Notes: generated by a model not told the origin, from the sequence alone. A DNA stretch of 64,000 nucleotides from Enterococcus_D sp050529585 (GCF_050529585.1 NZ_CP172882.1:2542001-2606000), one strand, 5' to 3'; numbered from the stretch's first letter, positions 1 to 8,620 are shown. A program made the numbers and translations.

Positions 1-483
1 TTCACCTTGGCACCGGGACATGTGATTACCTCAATGGCTGTCGAAGATGATCTTTTTGAAGGGGATAGTTATTTTGTTGCTGAGATCAAATCGATCAAGC
101 GCTTATTGGATCAAGTAGCCACCAAAGAGCGCTGTTATTGCTTTGTTGATGAGATCCTTAAAGGAACCAATACAGTTGAACGGATCGCCGCTTCTTCTAG
201 TATCATTCACTGGCTCAGCCAATATCCAAGTCTCGCATTTGTCGCTACCCACGATATCGAGCTGACAGAGATACTGAAACATGATTGCCGTAATATCCAC
301 TTTTCTGAACAAGTCACAGCCGACGACGGGATTTCATTTGACTATAAGGTGAAATCTGGTGCTGCCAAAAGCCGCAATGCGATCGCATTACTTGGCGTAC
401 TAGGTTATCCGCAAGCCATCGTCGATGATGCCAATCAAGCGGCAGCGATATTTGATGCAACCAGACAATGGCACGATTTGTAA
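1..483 (+). CDS. MutS-family DNA mismatch repair ATPase, C-terminal end (5' partial)
   Basis: The reading frame is open from the first base of the window, so this is only the last 160 residues of a larger protein; the start lies upstream. The visible part is the end of a MutS domain V ATPase: a Walker B/D-loop segment CFVDEILKGTNTVERIAAS corresponds to the LDEIGRGTS region of MutS proteins, followed by the ATHDIEL segment with the switch histidine. Such ATPases bind DNA and couple ATP hydrolysis to clamp movement; whether this one takes part in mismatch repair, or is one of the smaller MutS-related proteins without mismatch-binding domain, cannot be told from the fragment. The variant GTNTVER with lysine before it suggests a MutS-related paralogue rather than MutS1. 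A strong bidirectional terminator follows. Confidence 0.8.
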   Translation, partial: FTLAPGHVITSMAVEDDLFEGDSYFVAEIKSIKRLLDQVATKERCYCFVDEILKGTNTVERIAASSSIIHWLSQYPSLAFVATHDIELTEILKHDCRNIHFSEQVTADDGISFDYKVKSGAAKSRNAIALLGVLGYPQAIVDDANQAAAIFDATRQWHDL

Positions 484-485
484 GC

Positions 486-530
486 AAAAAGGATCACTTC
501 ACCTGTCAACCAGTGAAGTGATCCTTTTTT
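486..530. terminator. Bidirectional Rho-independent terminator
   Basis: A 12-bp perfect stem GGATCACTTCAC/GTGAAGTGATCC (491-502 and 513-524) has an A-tract before it and a T-tract after it, so it can end both the MutS-family gene and the convergent LTA synthase-like gene, whose stop codon overlaps the T-tract. Confidence 0.9.
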
Positions 531-2352
531 AATCACCGAATAGACCGGTGTCCAGACTGTATTGTTCCCCTTGCAAAACATCATATTGGATCATTTGATA
601 CGCATCATAGATTTCTTGGGTTTCCTTGTTCAAGGACAATTGTGTTTGCCACTGTCCGCCGATAGAATACTGCCCTGTTTCAAAAGCCGGTAGTTCCCCT
701 TGCAAGGCCAACAACATTTCGTAAAAACCATTTGTCGGTTGCTGACTTTCTTCTAAAAGGGTCGGCGCAAAGTAAAACGGACTCGTCACTTCAACGTCTT
801 GCTGCTGGAAATCTCCGTCAGAATCCACCATCAAAAACTGTGTTTCATGCAATGTGGCGGTATCGTTTTGGTCTTTGATCGTATCAGAATAGATCCCTGG
901 CAAATGATCCCCCCAAAAGACGACCAATGTCCGTCGATTCAATGTGGACAATTCAGAGATAAACTCTTTCAGTGCGGTACTGCTATAAGAAACATCTTGC
1001 AAATAGTTTTCCAATGCATCCATATTCCCATCACCCGTTGCTTGATAATCCAGCGTATCATATTTGCCGACATACGGCATATGCGTCTGCATGGTCACCA
1101 AATGAACAAATTGCGGTTGGGCGTTATCTGCCAGAAGAGCCATCACTTCTTGATACGCTGATGCATCCGATATATACGGATTATTTTCGATTTTGTCCGT
1201 ATAGGTCATCGTATCTTGATCTAAAAACGAGCCAAATCCCATCACATCATAGACATCTTTGCGCTTGTACATTGATGTATCGTAAGGATGGATCGCAGTT
1301 GCCTCGTAGCCTTTTTGCGTCAAAAAAGAAACAAGGGAAGGCAATTGGGTCAGCTTCGGTACCAGCATTGTATACGGTGTTGTCATTTGCGGGTTCATCA
1401 AGCCCATCGAAAAACTGGTCAATGCTTCGAACTCGATATTGGCTGTACCGCCGCCATAGTTTTGTGAAAGCATTTTGCCACTGATGGTTTGATCCGCTAC
1501 TTGATAATAATCTTTCAACGGATCACCACTGATCGTGAGCCCTTTTAAATGGCTCGGATCAGAGAAACTCTCACTCATCACATAGACGATATTGGGTGCT
1601 TCACTGTCTCGTTCTTGATTCTTTTCATCCGCTAAAGCACGATATTTTTTAGCGATGTCCTCTATTGCTTCTTTGCTGTAACCTGCTGGTTTATCCATAG
1701 CATCGACCCGCAAATTAAACAAAAATCCGCCAATAAACCCCGTATTGTAGTAATTCATTTTTTGCGAGTATGGAATCCAAAGAGCGGTTCGATTGTAAGC
1801 TTTACGCAGTAAATTCGTGCTGTCATTGAAATGCGACACATAGACTAATCCCAAGGAGCAAAGGAGCAACACCCCGCCACGGGCAATTTGCACACGCCGA
1901 TTGAGTGTCCGACTGCGATAAATGCTCCAACCGACTGCGGCAATGGCAGCTATCGCTAAAAGCATCGCCAACAAAAATGGTCCATTGCCGATCATCGTTC
2001 GCAACAAGGTGAATTGTGTCACCATTTTGAGATCATCTGGATAAATCGGTTCTTGTCGATACGCCATTTTCATATAATTGGCGTAGCCCAAAATACCAAT
2101 CACCACACTATAAAAAACAGCACCCGTTCGAAGTGAACCCGCAATACTGGCAAAAATACCATACACAAGCGCAAGGACCAAACAAGCCAAGAAAAATTTC
2201 TCGGTATGCCAAGAAAAAGCAAATTTAAGGGCCAGACTGACAGATAAATTGTTCTGACACCATTGTAAAAAAAGATTGCTGAAAATGAGCAAGCCACTCA
2301 CGGCAATCACTTTTAAGGCGATTTTCCCATATTGAGGGAGTTTTTGATTCAT
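529..2352 (-). CDS. Lipoteichoic acid synthase-like phosphoglycerol transferase (LTA synthase family)
   Basis: This 607-residue membrane enzyme has about five hydrophobic segments in residues 1-175 and an extracellular sulfatase/alkaline-phosphatase-fold domain from about residue 253. The metal-binding ESFSD (Glu261) and the GGGTANIEFEALT segment, with Thr303 as the expected nucleophile, match LtaS-type enzymes that move glycerol-phosphate from phosphatidylglycerol to a growing teichoic acid; FWGDHLPG near residue 515 supplies further metal ligands. The family also includes phosphatases and transferases for other glycerol-phosphate polymers, so the exact acceptor is not certain. The gene stands alone between two intergenic regions. 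Confidence 0.85.
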   Translation of the reverse strand: MNQKLPQYGKIALKVIAVSGLLIFSNLFLQWCQNNLSVSLALKFAFSWHTEKFFLACLVLALVYGIFASIAGSLRTGAVFYSVVIGILGYANYMKMAYRQEPIYPDDLKMVTQFTLLRTMIGNGPFLLAMLLAIAAIAAVGWSIYRSRTLNRRVQIARGGVLLLCSLGLVYVSHFNDSTNLLRKAYNRTALWIPYSQKMNYYNTGFIGGFLFNLRVDAMDKPAGYSKEAIEDIAKKYRALADEKNQERDSEAPNIVYVMSESFSDPSHLKGLTISGDPLKDYYQVADQTISGKMLSQNYGGGTANIEFEALTSFSMGLMNPQMTTPYTMLVPKLTQLPSLVSFLTQKGYEATAIHPYDTSMYKRKDVYDVMGFGSFLDQDTMTYTDKIENNPYISDASAYQEVMALLADNAQPQFVHLVTMQTHMPYVGKYDTLDYQATGDGNMDALENYLQDVSYSSTALKEFISELSTLNRRTLVVFWGDHLPGIYSDTIKDQNDTATLHETQFLMVDSDGDFQQQDVEVTSPFYFAPTLLEESQQPTNGFYEMLLALQGELPAFETGQYSIGGQWQTQLSLNKETQEIYDAYQMIQYDVLQGEQYSLDTGLFGD

Positions 2353-2581
2353 TCAGATTGATCCTCCTTGTACCCTGACCATTTTTAGTCCCCTTCGTAT
2401 TTTATGCTTTCCCCGAAACAATGTAAAGCCGTTATCCATGCCCAGTCGCCAAGACTATTTTGCTACCCACACAAAAATTCCCGCGCGTAAATGAGCGGCT
2501 GGGCTCGTTACAAGCCCAGTCTGTTTAGCCCTACTCATTTGTTGCCCGGGAATCTTTTTATCAATTATTTACTGCGTATCT

Positions 2582-3406
2582 TTATTTCCAAAAATCATCA
2601 AAAATCGTGACTGGTAAATGGCGTTTGTGTTGGGTTTTATTCCACCAGTTTTCAATCGTTTGCTGCGCTTCTTCAGCAATTGTTTTGCCTTCCAAATAGT
2701 CATCGATATCATTGTAAGTGACACCCAATGCTGCTTCATCAGCAACCAATGGTTTGCCATCTTCTAAATCCGCAGTCGGCACTTTGGTATACAACGCTTC
2801 TGGTGCCCCTAGATATGCCAACAATTGGCGGCCTTGGCGCTTATTCAAACGGAACAATGGTAAGATATCCGCACCACCATCGCCGAATTTCGTAAAGAAG
2901 CCAGTAATATTTTCTGCTGCATGATCGGTACCGATCACTGCGCCTGCTTTTTCACCAGCAATCGCATATTGACTGATCATCCGTTGCCGTGCTTTGATGT
3001 TGCCTTTATTAAAATCAGAAACAGCCAATCCCGCTTCTTCAACCGCTGCTACTTCGGCATCAACAGGTCCCTTGATATTGACCCGTAATGAGATATCAGG
3101 CTGAATAAAGTCTAGTGCACGCTTTGCGTCCGCTTCATCCGCTTGCTCGCCGTAAGGTAAGCGCACCGCAATAAATTGATAATTGGGGTTGCTGGTTTCG
3201 CTGCGCATTTCTTCCATCGTCAATTGCGCGATCCGACCTGCCAATGAAGAATCTTGTCCACCGCTGATCCCCAAAACAAATGTCTTCAAAAATGGATTTT
3301 TTTGCAAATACGCTTTTAAGAAATCAATGCTTTTTCTGACTTCTTCCTTTGCGTCAATCGCAGGCAAAACACCTAATTCATGGATAATTTCTTGTTGCAA
3401 TGTCAT
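2582..3406 (-). CDS. nadE: Ammonia-dependent NAD+ synthetase
   Basis: This 274-residue protein catalyses the last step of NAD synthesis, amidation of nicotinate adenine dinucleotide using ATP and ammonia in the cytoplasm. The PP-loop SGGQDS (residues 48-53) binds ATP, and the GTDHAAENITGFFTKFGDGGADI segment is the family substrate-binding signature. There is no glutaminase domain and the length is right for the ammonia-dependent bacterial type (about 275 residues). It lies 66 bp downstream of pncB on the same strand, so the two probably form a nicotinate salvage operon. Confidence 0.96.
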   Translation of the reverse strand: MTLQQEIIHELGVLPAIDAKEEVRKSIDFLKAYLQKNPFLKTFVLGISGGQDSSLAGRIAQLTMEEMRSETSNPNYQFIAVRLPYGEQADEADAKRALDFIQPDISLRVNIKGPVDAEVAAVEEAGLAVSDFNKGNIKARQRMISQYAIAGEKAGAVIGTDHAAENITGFFTKFGDGGADILPLFRLNKRQGRQLLAYLGAPEALYTKVPTADLEDGKPLVADEAALGVTYNDIDDYLEGKTIAEEAQQTIENWWNKTQHKRHLPVTIFDDFWK

Positions 3407-3472
3407 AAAGAATGCCTCCTTGATTTTTTATTTGTTTTCACCAGTCCAGATATCACTGAATCTATCAGACAA

Positions 3473-4939
3473 TTATCGTATGTCACCTTTGGTTTGCTTA
3501 CGCACTTTTTCGATCGTTCGCATTTTGTGATCCCAGCATTCTTGTGACAGATCAACTGGATATTTCTGTGGATTCAAATCGCGTTTGTATTCATCCCATA
3601 AAGAATCTAAACAATTCGTGGCATAAGCTTTGATCTGTTCCAAGTCCGGCACTTCATACACTTGTTTCCCTTCGACAAAGATATCTTGCAGCAACGGACG
3701 GGCATCAAAGTCTGTGACCGTTTTGTTGATAAAGGTGTGGACAGGATGGAACATAAACAATTCTTTTTGGTTTTGCGGGTTTTCTTCCCACAGTGTCACA
3801 TAATCCCCCTCAGACTTGCCATCTGATTTTCTGGTGATGCGCCAGACTTGTTTTTTTCCAGGTGTTGATACTTTTTCGGCGTTGCTGGACAATTTGATGG
3901 TATCGATCATTTTCCCTTGTTCATTTTCGATCGAAACCAACTTATAGACAGCACCCAATGCAGGTTGGTCATAGGCAGTGATCAGTTTGGTCCCGACACC
4001 CCAGACATCGATTTTGGCTTTTTGCATTTTCAAGCTCAAAATCGTATTTTCGTCTAAATCGTTCGAAGCATAGATCTTGGCTTCAGTAAAGCCAGCTTCA
4101 TCCAACTGTTCCCGTACTTTTTTGGAAATATAGGCCATGTCCCCACTATCGATGCGGACACCAAGAAAATTGATTTTATCCCCCATTTCTTGGGCAACGC
4201 GGATGGCATTTGGCACACCCAAGGCCAATGTATCATACGTATCAACTAGGAAGACACAGTCTTTATGGGTCTTGGCATATGCCATAAACGCATCATAGTC
4301 ATTGCCATAGGATTGAACCAGCGAATGTGCATGTGTACCACTGGCAGGAATACCAAATATTTTGCCGGCGCGGACATTACTAGTGGCATCAGCACCTCCA
4401 ATAAAGGCTGCCCGGGTACCCCAAATCGCAGCATCCATTTCCTGGGCACGGCGAGAGCCAAATTCCAATAAGGGATCTGATCCAATCACCGATTTGATGC
4501 GCGCTGCTTTGGTCGCAATCAATGTTTGGAAATTAACCATGTTCAATAAAGCTGTTTCCACCAATTGCGCTTGTGCCAACGGTCCTTCTACTTGAATGAT
4601 TGGTTCATTATTGAACACTAAGTCGCCTTCTAAGGCTGATCGAACAGTACAAGCAAACTTAAATTCTTTCAAATAATCCAAAAAGGCTTCTGGATAACCG
4701 CCGATCTCACGAAGATAAGCAATATCTGATTCTGAAAAAGATAGATTATTCAAGTAATCGACCAAGCGTTCTAAGCCTGCGAAAATCGCATAGCCATTTT
4801 CAAACGGCATCTCCCGAAAATAGCATTCGAAGACCGCATTCAATTCTGCCCGACCCAATTCCCAATAGGTCTGCATCATATTGATTTGGTACAGATCCGT
4901 ATGCAACGTTAATGTATCATCTTTAAATAATTTCTGCAT
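3473..4939 (-). CDS. pncB: Nicotinate phosphoribosyltransferase
   Basis: The 488-residue enzyme converts nicotinate and PRPP to nicotinate mononucleotide, the entry step of the Preiss-Handler salvage route. Recognised by the N-terminal DLYQINMMQTYW segment, the central LLEFGSRRAQ and GTHAHSLVQSYGN segments (the latter with the active-site histidine region) and the VRIDSGD segment of the phosphate-binding half. The frame extends 11 codons further upstream, but I chose the ATG at 4939 because an AAAGGGAG ribosome site lies 8 bp before it. nadE follows in the same direction. An extended -10 (TGCTATAAT) lies about 30 bp upstream. Confidence 0.95.
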   Translation of the reverse strand: MQKLFKDDTLTLHTDLYQINMMQTYWELGRAELNAVFECYFREMPFENGYAIFAGLERLVDYLNNLSFSESDIAYLREIGGYPEAFLDYLKEFKFACTVRSALEGDLVFNNEPIIQVEGPLAQAQLVETALLNMVNFQTLIATKAARIKSVIGSDPLLEFGSRRAQEMDAAIWGTRAAFIGGADATSNVRAGKIFGIPASGTHAHSLVQSYGNDYDAFMAYAKTHKDCVFLVDTYDTLALGVPNAIRVAQEMGDKINFLGVRIDSGDMAYISKKVREQLDEAGFTEAKIYASNDLDENTILSLKMQKAKIDVWGVGTKLITAYDQPALGAVYKLVSIENEQGKMIDTIKLSSNAEKVSTPGKKQVWRITRKSDGKSEGDYVTLWEENPQNQKELFMFHPVHTFINKTVTDFDARPLLQDIFVEGKQVYEVPDLEQIKAYATNCLDSLWDEYKRDLNPQKYPVDLSQECWDHKMRTIEKVRKQTKGDIR

Positions 4940-4970
4940 GTGCCTTACTCCCTTTAACTTACTTCTTCTC

Positions 4971-4979
4971 ATTATAGCA
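4971..4979 (-). promoter_or_regulatory. pncB-nadE promoter, extended -10
   Basis: On the minus strand the sequence reads TGCTATAAT, a perfect extended -10, preceded by T-rich DNA with no good -35. It lies about 35 bp upstream of the pncB start. Confidence 0.55.
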
Positions 4980-5015
4980 AAAAAAACAAAAAACGCAGAA
5001 AATCTTGTTTATTTC

Positions 5016-5049
5016 AAAAAAAGAGAAAGTCCTGCCGGATCTTTCTCTG
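5016..5049 (-). terminator. Rho-independent terminator after the DUF1827-type gene
   Basis: On the minus strand AGAGAAAG and CTTTCTCT form a stem extended by CC/GG around a short loop, followed directly by seven T residues. Confidence 0.85.
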
Positions 5050-5066
5050 TCTTGATCGATGCTGAT

Positions 5067-5417
5067 TTATGCAACAGGCAGTTGAACCAGAATAATATCT
5101 TTACGTGGTTGTGAAAAGACGATGCCTTTGTCTTCCATCTGTTTGCGAATCGCCACATTGACTGTGACTTGACTCCGGTCTGTCTTTAATAACCGATGAA
5201 TCGCCGTATCCACTTCTTCACGACTGATTTTCTTTTTGTTGTTGATCAATACCAAGGATACCTTATCATACGTATCGACATATAAAATTTGTGTACGGTC
5301 TAACGCATAAATTTTGTAAAATTTAACTGCTGTTTTGTCAAAAATGAATTTGGATATATTCGGGTAGAAAGTTTCCATATTTAAATTTTGGTTTACTGGC
5401 GTTTCAATCAATTTCAT
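5067..5417 (-). CDS. Small conserved cytoplasmic protein, probably DUF1827 family
   Basis: A 116-residue protein with no signal peptide or membrane segment. The start MKLIETP and the pattern of short strands and helices (FYKIYALDRTQILYVDT, VLINNKKKISREEVDTAIHRLL) resemble the Lactobacillales family DUF1827, whose function is unknown; this assignment is from memory of the family. Three in-frame ATG codons lie at the 5' end; the one at 5417 has the best spacing (8 bp) from AAAGGA, and 5420 is the alternative. The gene begins right after the stop codon of the upstream HAD phosphatase, so the two are co-transcribed. Confidence 0.7.
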   Translation of the reverse strand: MKLIETPVNQNLNMETFYPNISKFIFDKTAVKFYKIYALDRTQILYVDTYDKVSLVLINNKKKISREEVDTAIHRLLKTDRSQVTVNVAIRKQMEDKGIVFSQPRKDIILVQLPVA

Positions 5418-5430
5418 CATTATCATCCTT

Positions 5431-6285
5431 TCAGAAAATCAATTCACTAAAAATAAATTTGCCGACACCGCCGCTTTCCGCACTGTCAATGGTTCGCTCG
5501 CATACAGCTTGGATCTCCTTGTTTGCGTTGGCCACAGCTAAGGAAACATCGACTGCCTCAAACATAGGCAAATCGTTTTCTCCATCTCCAATACCATAGC
5601 TTTTGGCATCTGGAAATGTGGCTAAAAACGAGCGGATCGCTGCCCCTTTGGTCGCGAGCGGATCAACGATTTCTAAAGTTTGGACGAAAGATTGGAAAAT
5701 AGTTGCATCTGCTCCTTGGATACTTCTGCGCAAGAAGTCTCTTTTTTTATCAGAGGCTTCCATCAATTCGATTTTCATGACGTTGATTTCAGGGTTTGCT
5801 TGCATATAAGCCAGTACATTCTCATGATGGATACACTCATGGTAAAAGAAGTTGTACTTGAAGTCTGCAATCATTGCCCCGCGCTCACCCAATGTATCGA
5901 TCAATGCTGCGCGACTAGCCTTGAATTGCGGTTCATAGAGATGGGCTTTGGGCGATAGGATTCCTTGATCTGTGTGTATAAAATAAAACACTTGCTGCGC
6001 TTCTAAAATATCGATGACCCGTGCCAAAGTGTCCAAAGGTACTGTATGGGTCAATACAGGTGCTTGCCCGTTCAACATCAGCCCTGCACCATTGCCAAAA
6101 ATAACATCGCAGGCGATCTCTTCTTCTTTCATCATCTCTTGGACTAATGCTACACCTCGTCCAGTCACAAAAACAAAATGATCCCCTTGCGCTTGCAAAG
6201 CAGAGATGGCCTCCTTATTGATCAAGGGGATTGGATGTCCCAATTCTTGAAATGTGCCATCAATATCAGAAAAAACTATTTGCAT
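5431..6285 (-). CDS. HAD superfamily phosphatase, Cof type (IIB)
   Basis: The 284-residue cytoplasmic enzyme has HAD motif I DIDGT at residues 7-11 (first Asp is the nucleophile), motif II VTGRG near residue 41 and motif III/IV GIGDGENDLPMFE near residue 240, with an alpha/beta cap between them, as in the Cof/YidA sugar-phosphatase group. The family dephosphorylates sugar phosphates and cofactors with broad specificity, so no substrate is proposed. A good ribosome site (AAAGGAAG) precedes the ATG. It is the first gene of a two-gene unit with the DUF1827-type gene and lies divergent from the MerR gene. Confidence 0.88.
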   Translation of the reverse strand: MQIVFSDIDGTFQELGHPIPLINKEAISALQAQGDHFVFVTGRGVALVQEMMKEEEIACDVIFGNGAGLMLNGQAPVLTHTVPLDTLARVIDILEAQQVFYFIHTDQGILSPKAHLYEPQFKASRAALIDTLGERGAMIADFKYNFFYHECIHHENVLAYMQANPEINVMKIELMEASDKKRDFLRRSIQGADATIFQSFVQTLEIVDPLATKGAAIRSFLATFPDAKSYGIGDGENDLPMFEAVDVSLAVANANKEIQAVCERTIDSAESGGVGKFIFSELIF

Positions 6286-6300
6286 GGTATCTTCCTTTCT

Positions 6301-6320
6301 TTGCTATAATTATAGCACAA
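6301..6320. promoter_or_regulatory. Palindromic -10 region shared by the HAD and MerR promoters
   Basis: TGCTATAATTATAGCA (6302-6317) is a perfect 16-bp palindrome that presents an extended -10 (TGCTATAAT) on both strands. On the minus strand it is the only convincing promoter for the HAD gene; on the plus strand it could give the MerR gene a second, activator-independent start. Confidence 0.6.
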
Positions 6321-6344
6321 CAAAAAAACAGAAGAATATTTTTC

Positions 6345-6375
6345 TTGACCTTGCCGTAACGTCAACTTGTAAGAT
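6345..6375 (+). promoter_or_regulatory. MerR-type promoter with 19-bp spacer and dyad operator
   Basis: The -35 TTGACC (6345-6350) and -10 TAAGAT (6370-6375) are 19 bp apart, the over-long spacing typical of promoters that MerR proteins untwist. The spacer holds the imperfect palindrome TTGCCGTAACGTCAA (6351-6365), six of seven base pairs symmetric, in the usual MerR operator position. This implies autoregulation of the gene that follows. Confidence 0.8.
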
Positions 6376-6396
6376 AAACCCATAGGAGGAATCAAC

Positions 6397-7173
6397 ATGG
6401 AATATAGCATTCGTGCGTTAGCGCAATTATCTGGTGTCAGCAGCCGCACCTTACGTTATTATGATGAAATCGGTCTGTTGAAGCCGGCTGCGGTCTCTGA
6501 TAATGGCTATCGCCTCTATGGTACACAAGAAGCTGACCGCCTGCAGCAAATCTTATACTTCAAAGCCTTTGGGTTATCACTGGATAGCATCATTTCGATC
6601 CTCGATCACTCAGAAAGCGACATTTATTCGATATTGCACAGCCACTATCAGCAACTAACACTGCAACGAAAAAACTTGGATGATTTGCTTACAGCCTTAG
6701 CTGACACACTTGCATCTTATGAAGGAGAGAAAAATATGACCAATCAAGAAAAATTCACCTATTTCAAAACCCATACCTTACCCGAAAATGAAGCATTATA
6801 CGGTGCCGAAGCCAAAGAAATCTATGGTACTGAAGTGGTTGCACAAAATCAAGACATGTGGCGCGATATGCCGCAAGATGTCTTTGAAAAGTTATCCGCC
6901 GATGAAACACAATTGATCAAGTTATTGGCTGAACTACTGACTGAAACTGTCACTTGCTTGCCATCAGATAAAGCTGAAGCTGCCTTTGCGGCCCATAAAA
7001 ACTGGCTTGCTGTTGCCGCTCCTTTCTACACTTTTGCGTATCATCGTACGTTAGGAGAAATGTATGTCAATGATCCGCGATTTACAGCATATTATGATCA
7101 ACGCGCAGGTGCTGGCGCCACCATTCTTTTGAAACAGCTGATTGATTATTATACACAGCAGCAAGAGAAGTGA
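6397..7173 (+). CDS. MerR-family transcriptional activator with TipAS drug-binding domain
   Basis: This 258-residue protein has a winged helix MerR domain (residues 1-70, with SGVSSRTLRYYDEIGLL), a coiled dimerisation helix (about 75-110) and a C-terminal TipAS domain (about 114-255). TipAS domains bind thiopeptides and other hydrophobic drugs and switch the protein to activate its own promoter. The ribosome site AGGAGGA fits the ATG at 6397. A second strong site, AAGGAG, precedes an in-frame ATG at 6736 (residue 114), which would give a free 145-residue drug-binding protein. That matches the two products of Streptomyces lividans tipA (about 253 and 144 residues). The operator in its promoter supports autoregulation. 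No exporter gene is directly linked. Confidence 0.92.
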   Translation: MEYSIRALAQLSGVSSRTLRYYDEIGLLKPAAVSDNGYRLYGTQEADRLQQILYFKAFGLSLDSIISILDHSESDIYSILHSHYQQLTLQRKNLDDLLTALADTLASYEGEKNMTNQEKFTYFKTHTLPENEALYGAEAKEIYGTEVVAQNQDMWRDMPQDVFEKLSADETQLIKLLAELLTETVTCLPSDKAEAAFAAHKNWLAVAAPFYTFAYHRTLGEMYVNDPRFTAYYDQRAGAGATILLKQLIDYYTQQQEK

Positions 7174-7183
7174 CATGACAAAT

Positions 7184-7225
7184 AAGACCTCTTGATCCAC
7201 AACGAAGGTGGACCAAGAGGTCTTT
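7184..7225. terminator. Bidirectional terminator between MerR and LacI genes
   Basis: AGACCTCTTG pairs with CAAGAGGTCT, with a further TCCAC/GTGGA pairing after one mismatch, flanked by A and T tracts. It serves both convergent genes. Confidence 0.85.
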
Positions 7226-8156
7226 ATTGATGCATCTTGGGTCGTTGGATAAACTGATAAGGGATTTTAAAGCTGCCTTGTTTTTCTTTGACTGCTAGTT
7301 GCAAGGCAGTTTCGCCACATAACTGCAAATGATAGTCGATCGTTGAAAATTGCAGTACATCACTAATAAACAAATGGTCACGGCCAATCACGAGCCAGTT
7401 ATCTGGTCTGGCCAAATGAATGCCAGCCGCTACCCGATCCCCATTGGTAAATATCGCCTCCACCTCTTGATCAGCAAAAAAAGCTGCCGCCTCTTTCCCA
7501 TCTTCTTCAGATAAACTATCCCAAAAAATCAAGTCTTCCGAAAAGCTGGGAAAATATTCTTTGGCTAAACGAACGGTGATTTTAGAATTGCTGCTCAACT
7601 TGCGGCTTCTGCCTAATGTCACACCCACACGTTCGACCCCTTGTCCTTTCAAAAAAGCGAATGCTTCACGTATCGATCCCTCTCGATCAATATAGGTGCA
7701 CCCATCAGGAACCGCATCAATTTTTTCACAAAAAATGATGCGACCATAGGCCAAATAAGGCAGCAGTACCTCGATTGGATTGGCACGAGAAGTAATGATC
7801 ATTGCATCAAAGCTTTTAGCGGCGAACGCCTTCAAATATGCTTCTTCTGCTTGAGGGTCATAATTGGTCGGCAACAGGGTCACCTTATAGCCACGAGAAA
7901 AAGCGGCAGTTGTAATGCCACTCAATAAAGCATCAAAATAAGGGTGGTTGACAAAAGGCAGGATCACCCCAACATTTTTGGTTTTGCCAACACTCAAAAC
8001 CTGCGCTGTATGGTTCGGAATATAGTTGACTGCTTGCATCGCTGCCAAAATCTCTCGTCGTTTCTGTTCACTGACATAGGGGTTGTTATTGATGACCCGT
8101 GATACTGTCGATACAGAATAGCCAGTCATTTTTGCAATATCCCGAATATTTGCCAT
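7224..8156 (-). CDS. LacI/GalR-family transcriptional regulator
   Basis: The 310-residue protein starts with the classic LacI helix-turn-helix (IRDIAKMTGYSVSTVSRVINN, residues 4-24) followed by a hinge and a periplasmic-binding-protein-like effector domain (VGVILPFVNHPYFDALLSGI from about residue 62). It should bind a sugar or sugar derivative and repress distant genes, since no metabolic gene lies next to it. It sits 14 bp downstream of a small hypothetical gene on the same strand. Confidence 0.9.
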   Translation of the reverse strand: MANIRDIAKMTGYSVSTVSRVINNNPYVSEQKRREILAAMQAVNYIPNHTAQVLSVGKTKNVGVILPFVNHPYFDALLSGITTAAFSRGYKVTLLPTNYDPQAEEAYLKAFAAKSFDAMIITSRANPIEVLLPYLAYGRIIFCEKIDAVPDGCTYIDREGSIREAFAFLKGQGVERVGVTLGRSRKLSSNSKITVRLAKEYFPSFSEDLIFWDSLSEEDGKEAAAFFADQEVEAIFTNGDRVAAGIHLARPDNWLVIGRDHLFISDVLQFSTIDYHLQLCGETALQLAVKEKQGSFKIPYQFIQRPKMHQ

Positions 8157-8170
8157 CCATCTCTACTCCT

Positions 8171-8434
8171 TTAAACTGTCAATTGTTCTTTCATATAGTC
8201 TATCACACTTAAGCCACATGCATAAAACTGATAGTAATCATTGTTGTGTACAAAGCCGATTCTTTGGGCACCAAAATGCTCATCAAACCGCAGATGGGAG
8301 ATGTCAGCTAACGAAAGCTCACTTTTGGCAGCTTGAAAAAATCCTTTTGGTTGCGTCAAAATCAATTTTTCTCCATCAAACAGCAAAGAAACGTAGCAGC
8401 ATTGTTCCTCGTTTTTTTTCATATATGTATTCAT
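8171..8434 (-). CDS. Small hypothetical protein, 87 residues
   Basis: I do not recognise the family. The protein is soluble, with alternating strands (CYVSLLFDGEKLILTQPKGFF) and a C-terminal helix, which could be a small beta-rich or PH-like fold. The ATG is preceded by AAAGGG at about 9 bp. It lies directly upstream of the LacI regulator, in the same direction with a 14-bp gap, so co-transcription is likely. No function is suggested. Confidence 0.6.
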   Translation of the reverse strand: MNTYMKKNEEQCCYVSLLFDGEKLILTQPKGFFQAAKSELSLADISHLRFDEHFGAQRIGFVHNNDYYQFYACGLSVIDYMKEQLTV

Positions 8435-8570
8435 TTATATCAACCCTTTCTTCCTTTTGTAAACCAAGCATACGCTATGAAACGCGTCTCAGAGCAAGTC
8501 TTTTGTTCGGTTTTTTTAAAAAAATAGCTTGGATAACATGTGAATCATTTCGCAATTCTCGTGTTTGTTG

Positions 8571-8620
8571 GTACAATAGTATACAGGTTATCCATAATGG
8601 TCGTTTTTCATAAAGGAGGA
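8571..8620 (+). promoter_or_regulatory. Promoter and ribosome site of the XRE-type gene
   Basis: An extended -10 TGGTACAAT (8570-8578) lies about 50 bp upstream of the GTG start, and AAAGGAGGA (8612-8620) is a near-perfect ribosome site that supports the GTG at 8629. Confidence 0.55.

Noticed and set aside
972..1484. 170-residue plus-strand frame inside the LTA synthase-like gene
   Set aside because: It is antisense to a well-recognised gene, with no ribosome site or family resemblance.
2499..2519. CTGGGCT/AGCCCAG hairpin downstream of nadE
   Set aside because: No T-run on either strand, so I could not support a terminator or regulatory role, although it may weakly terminate nadE.
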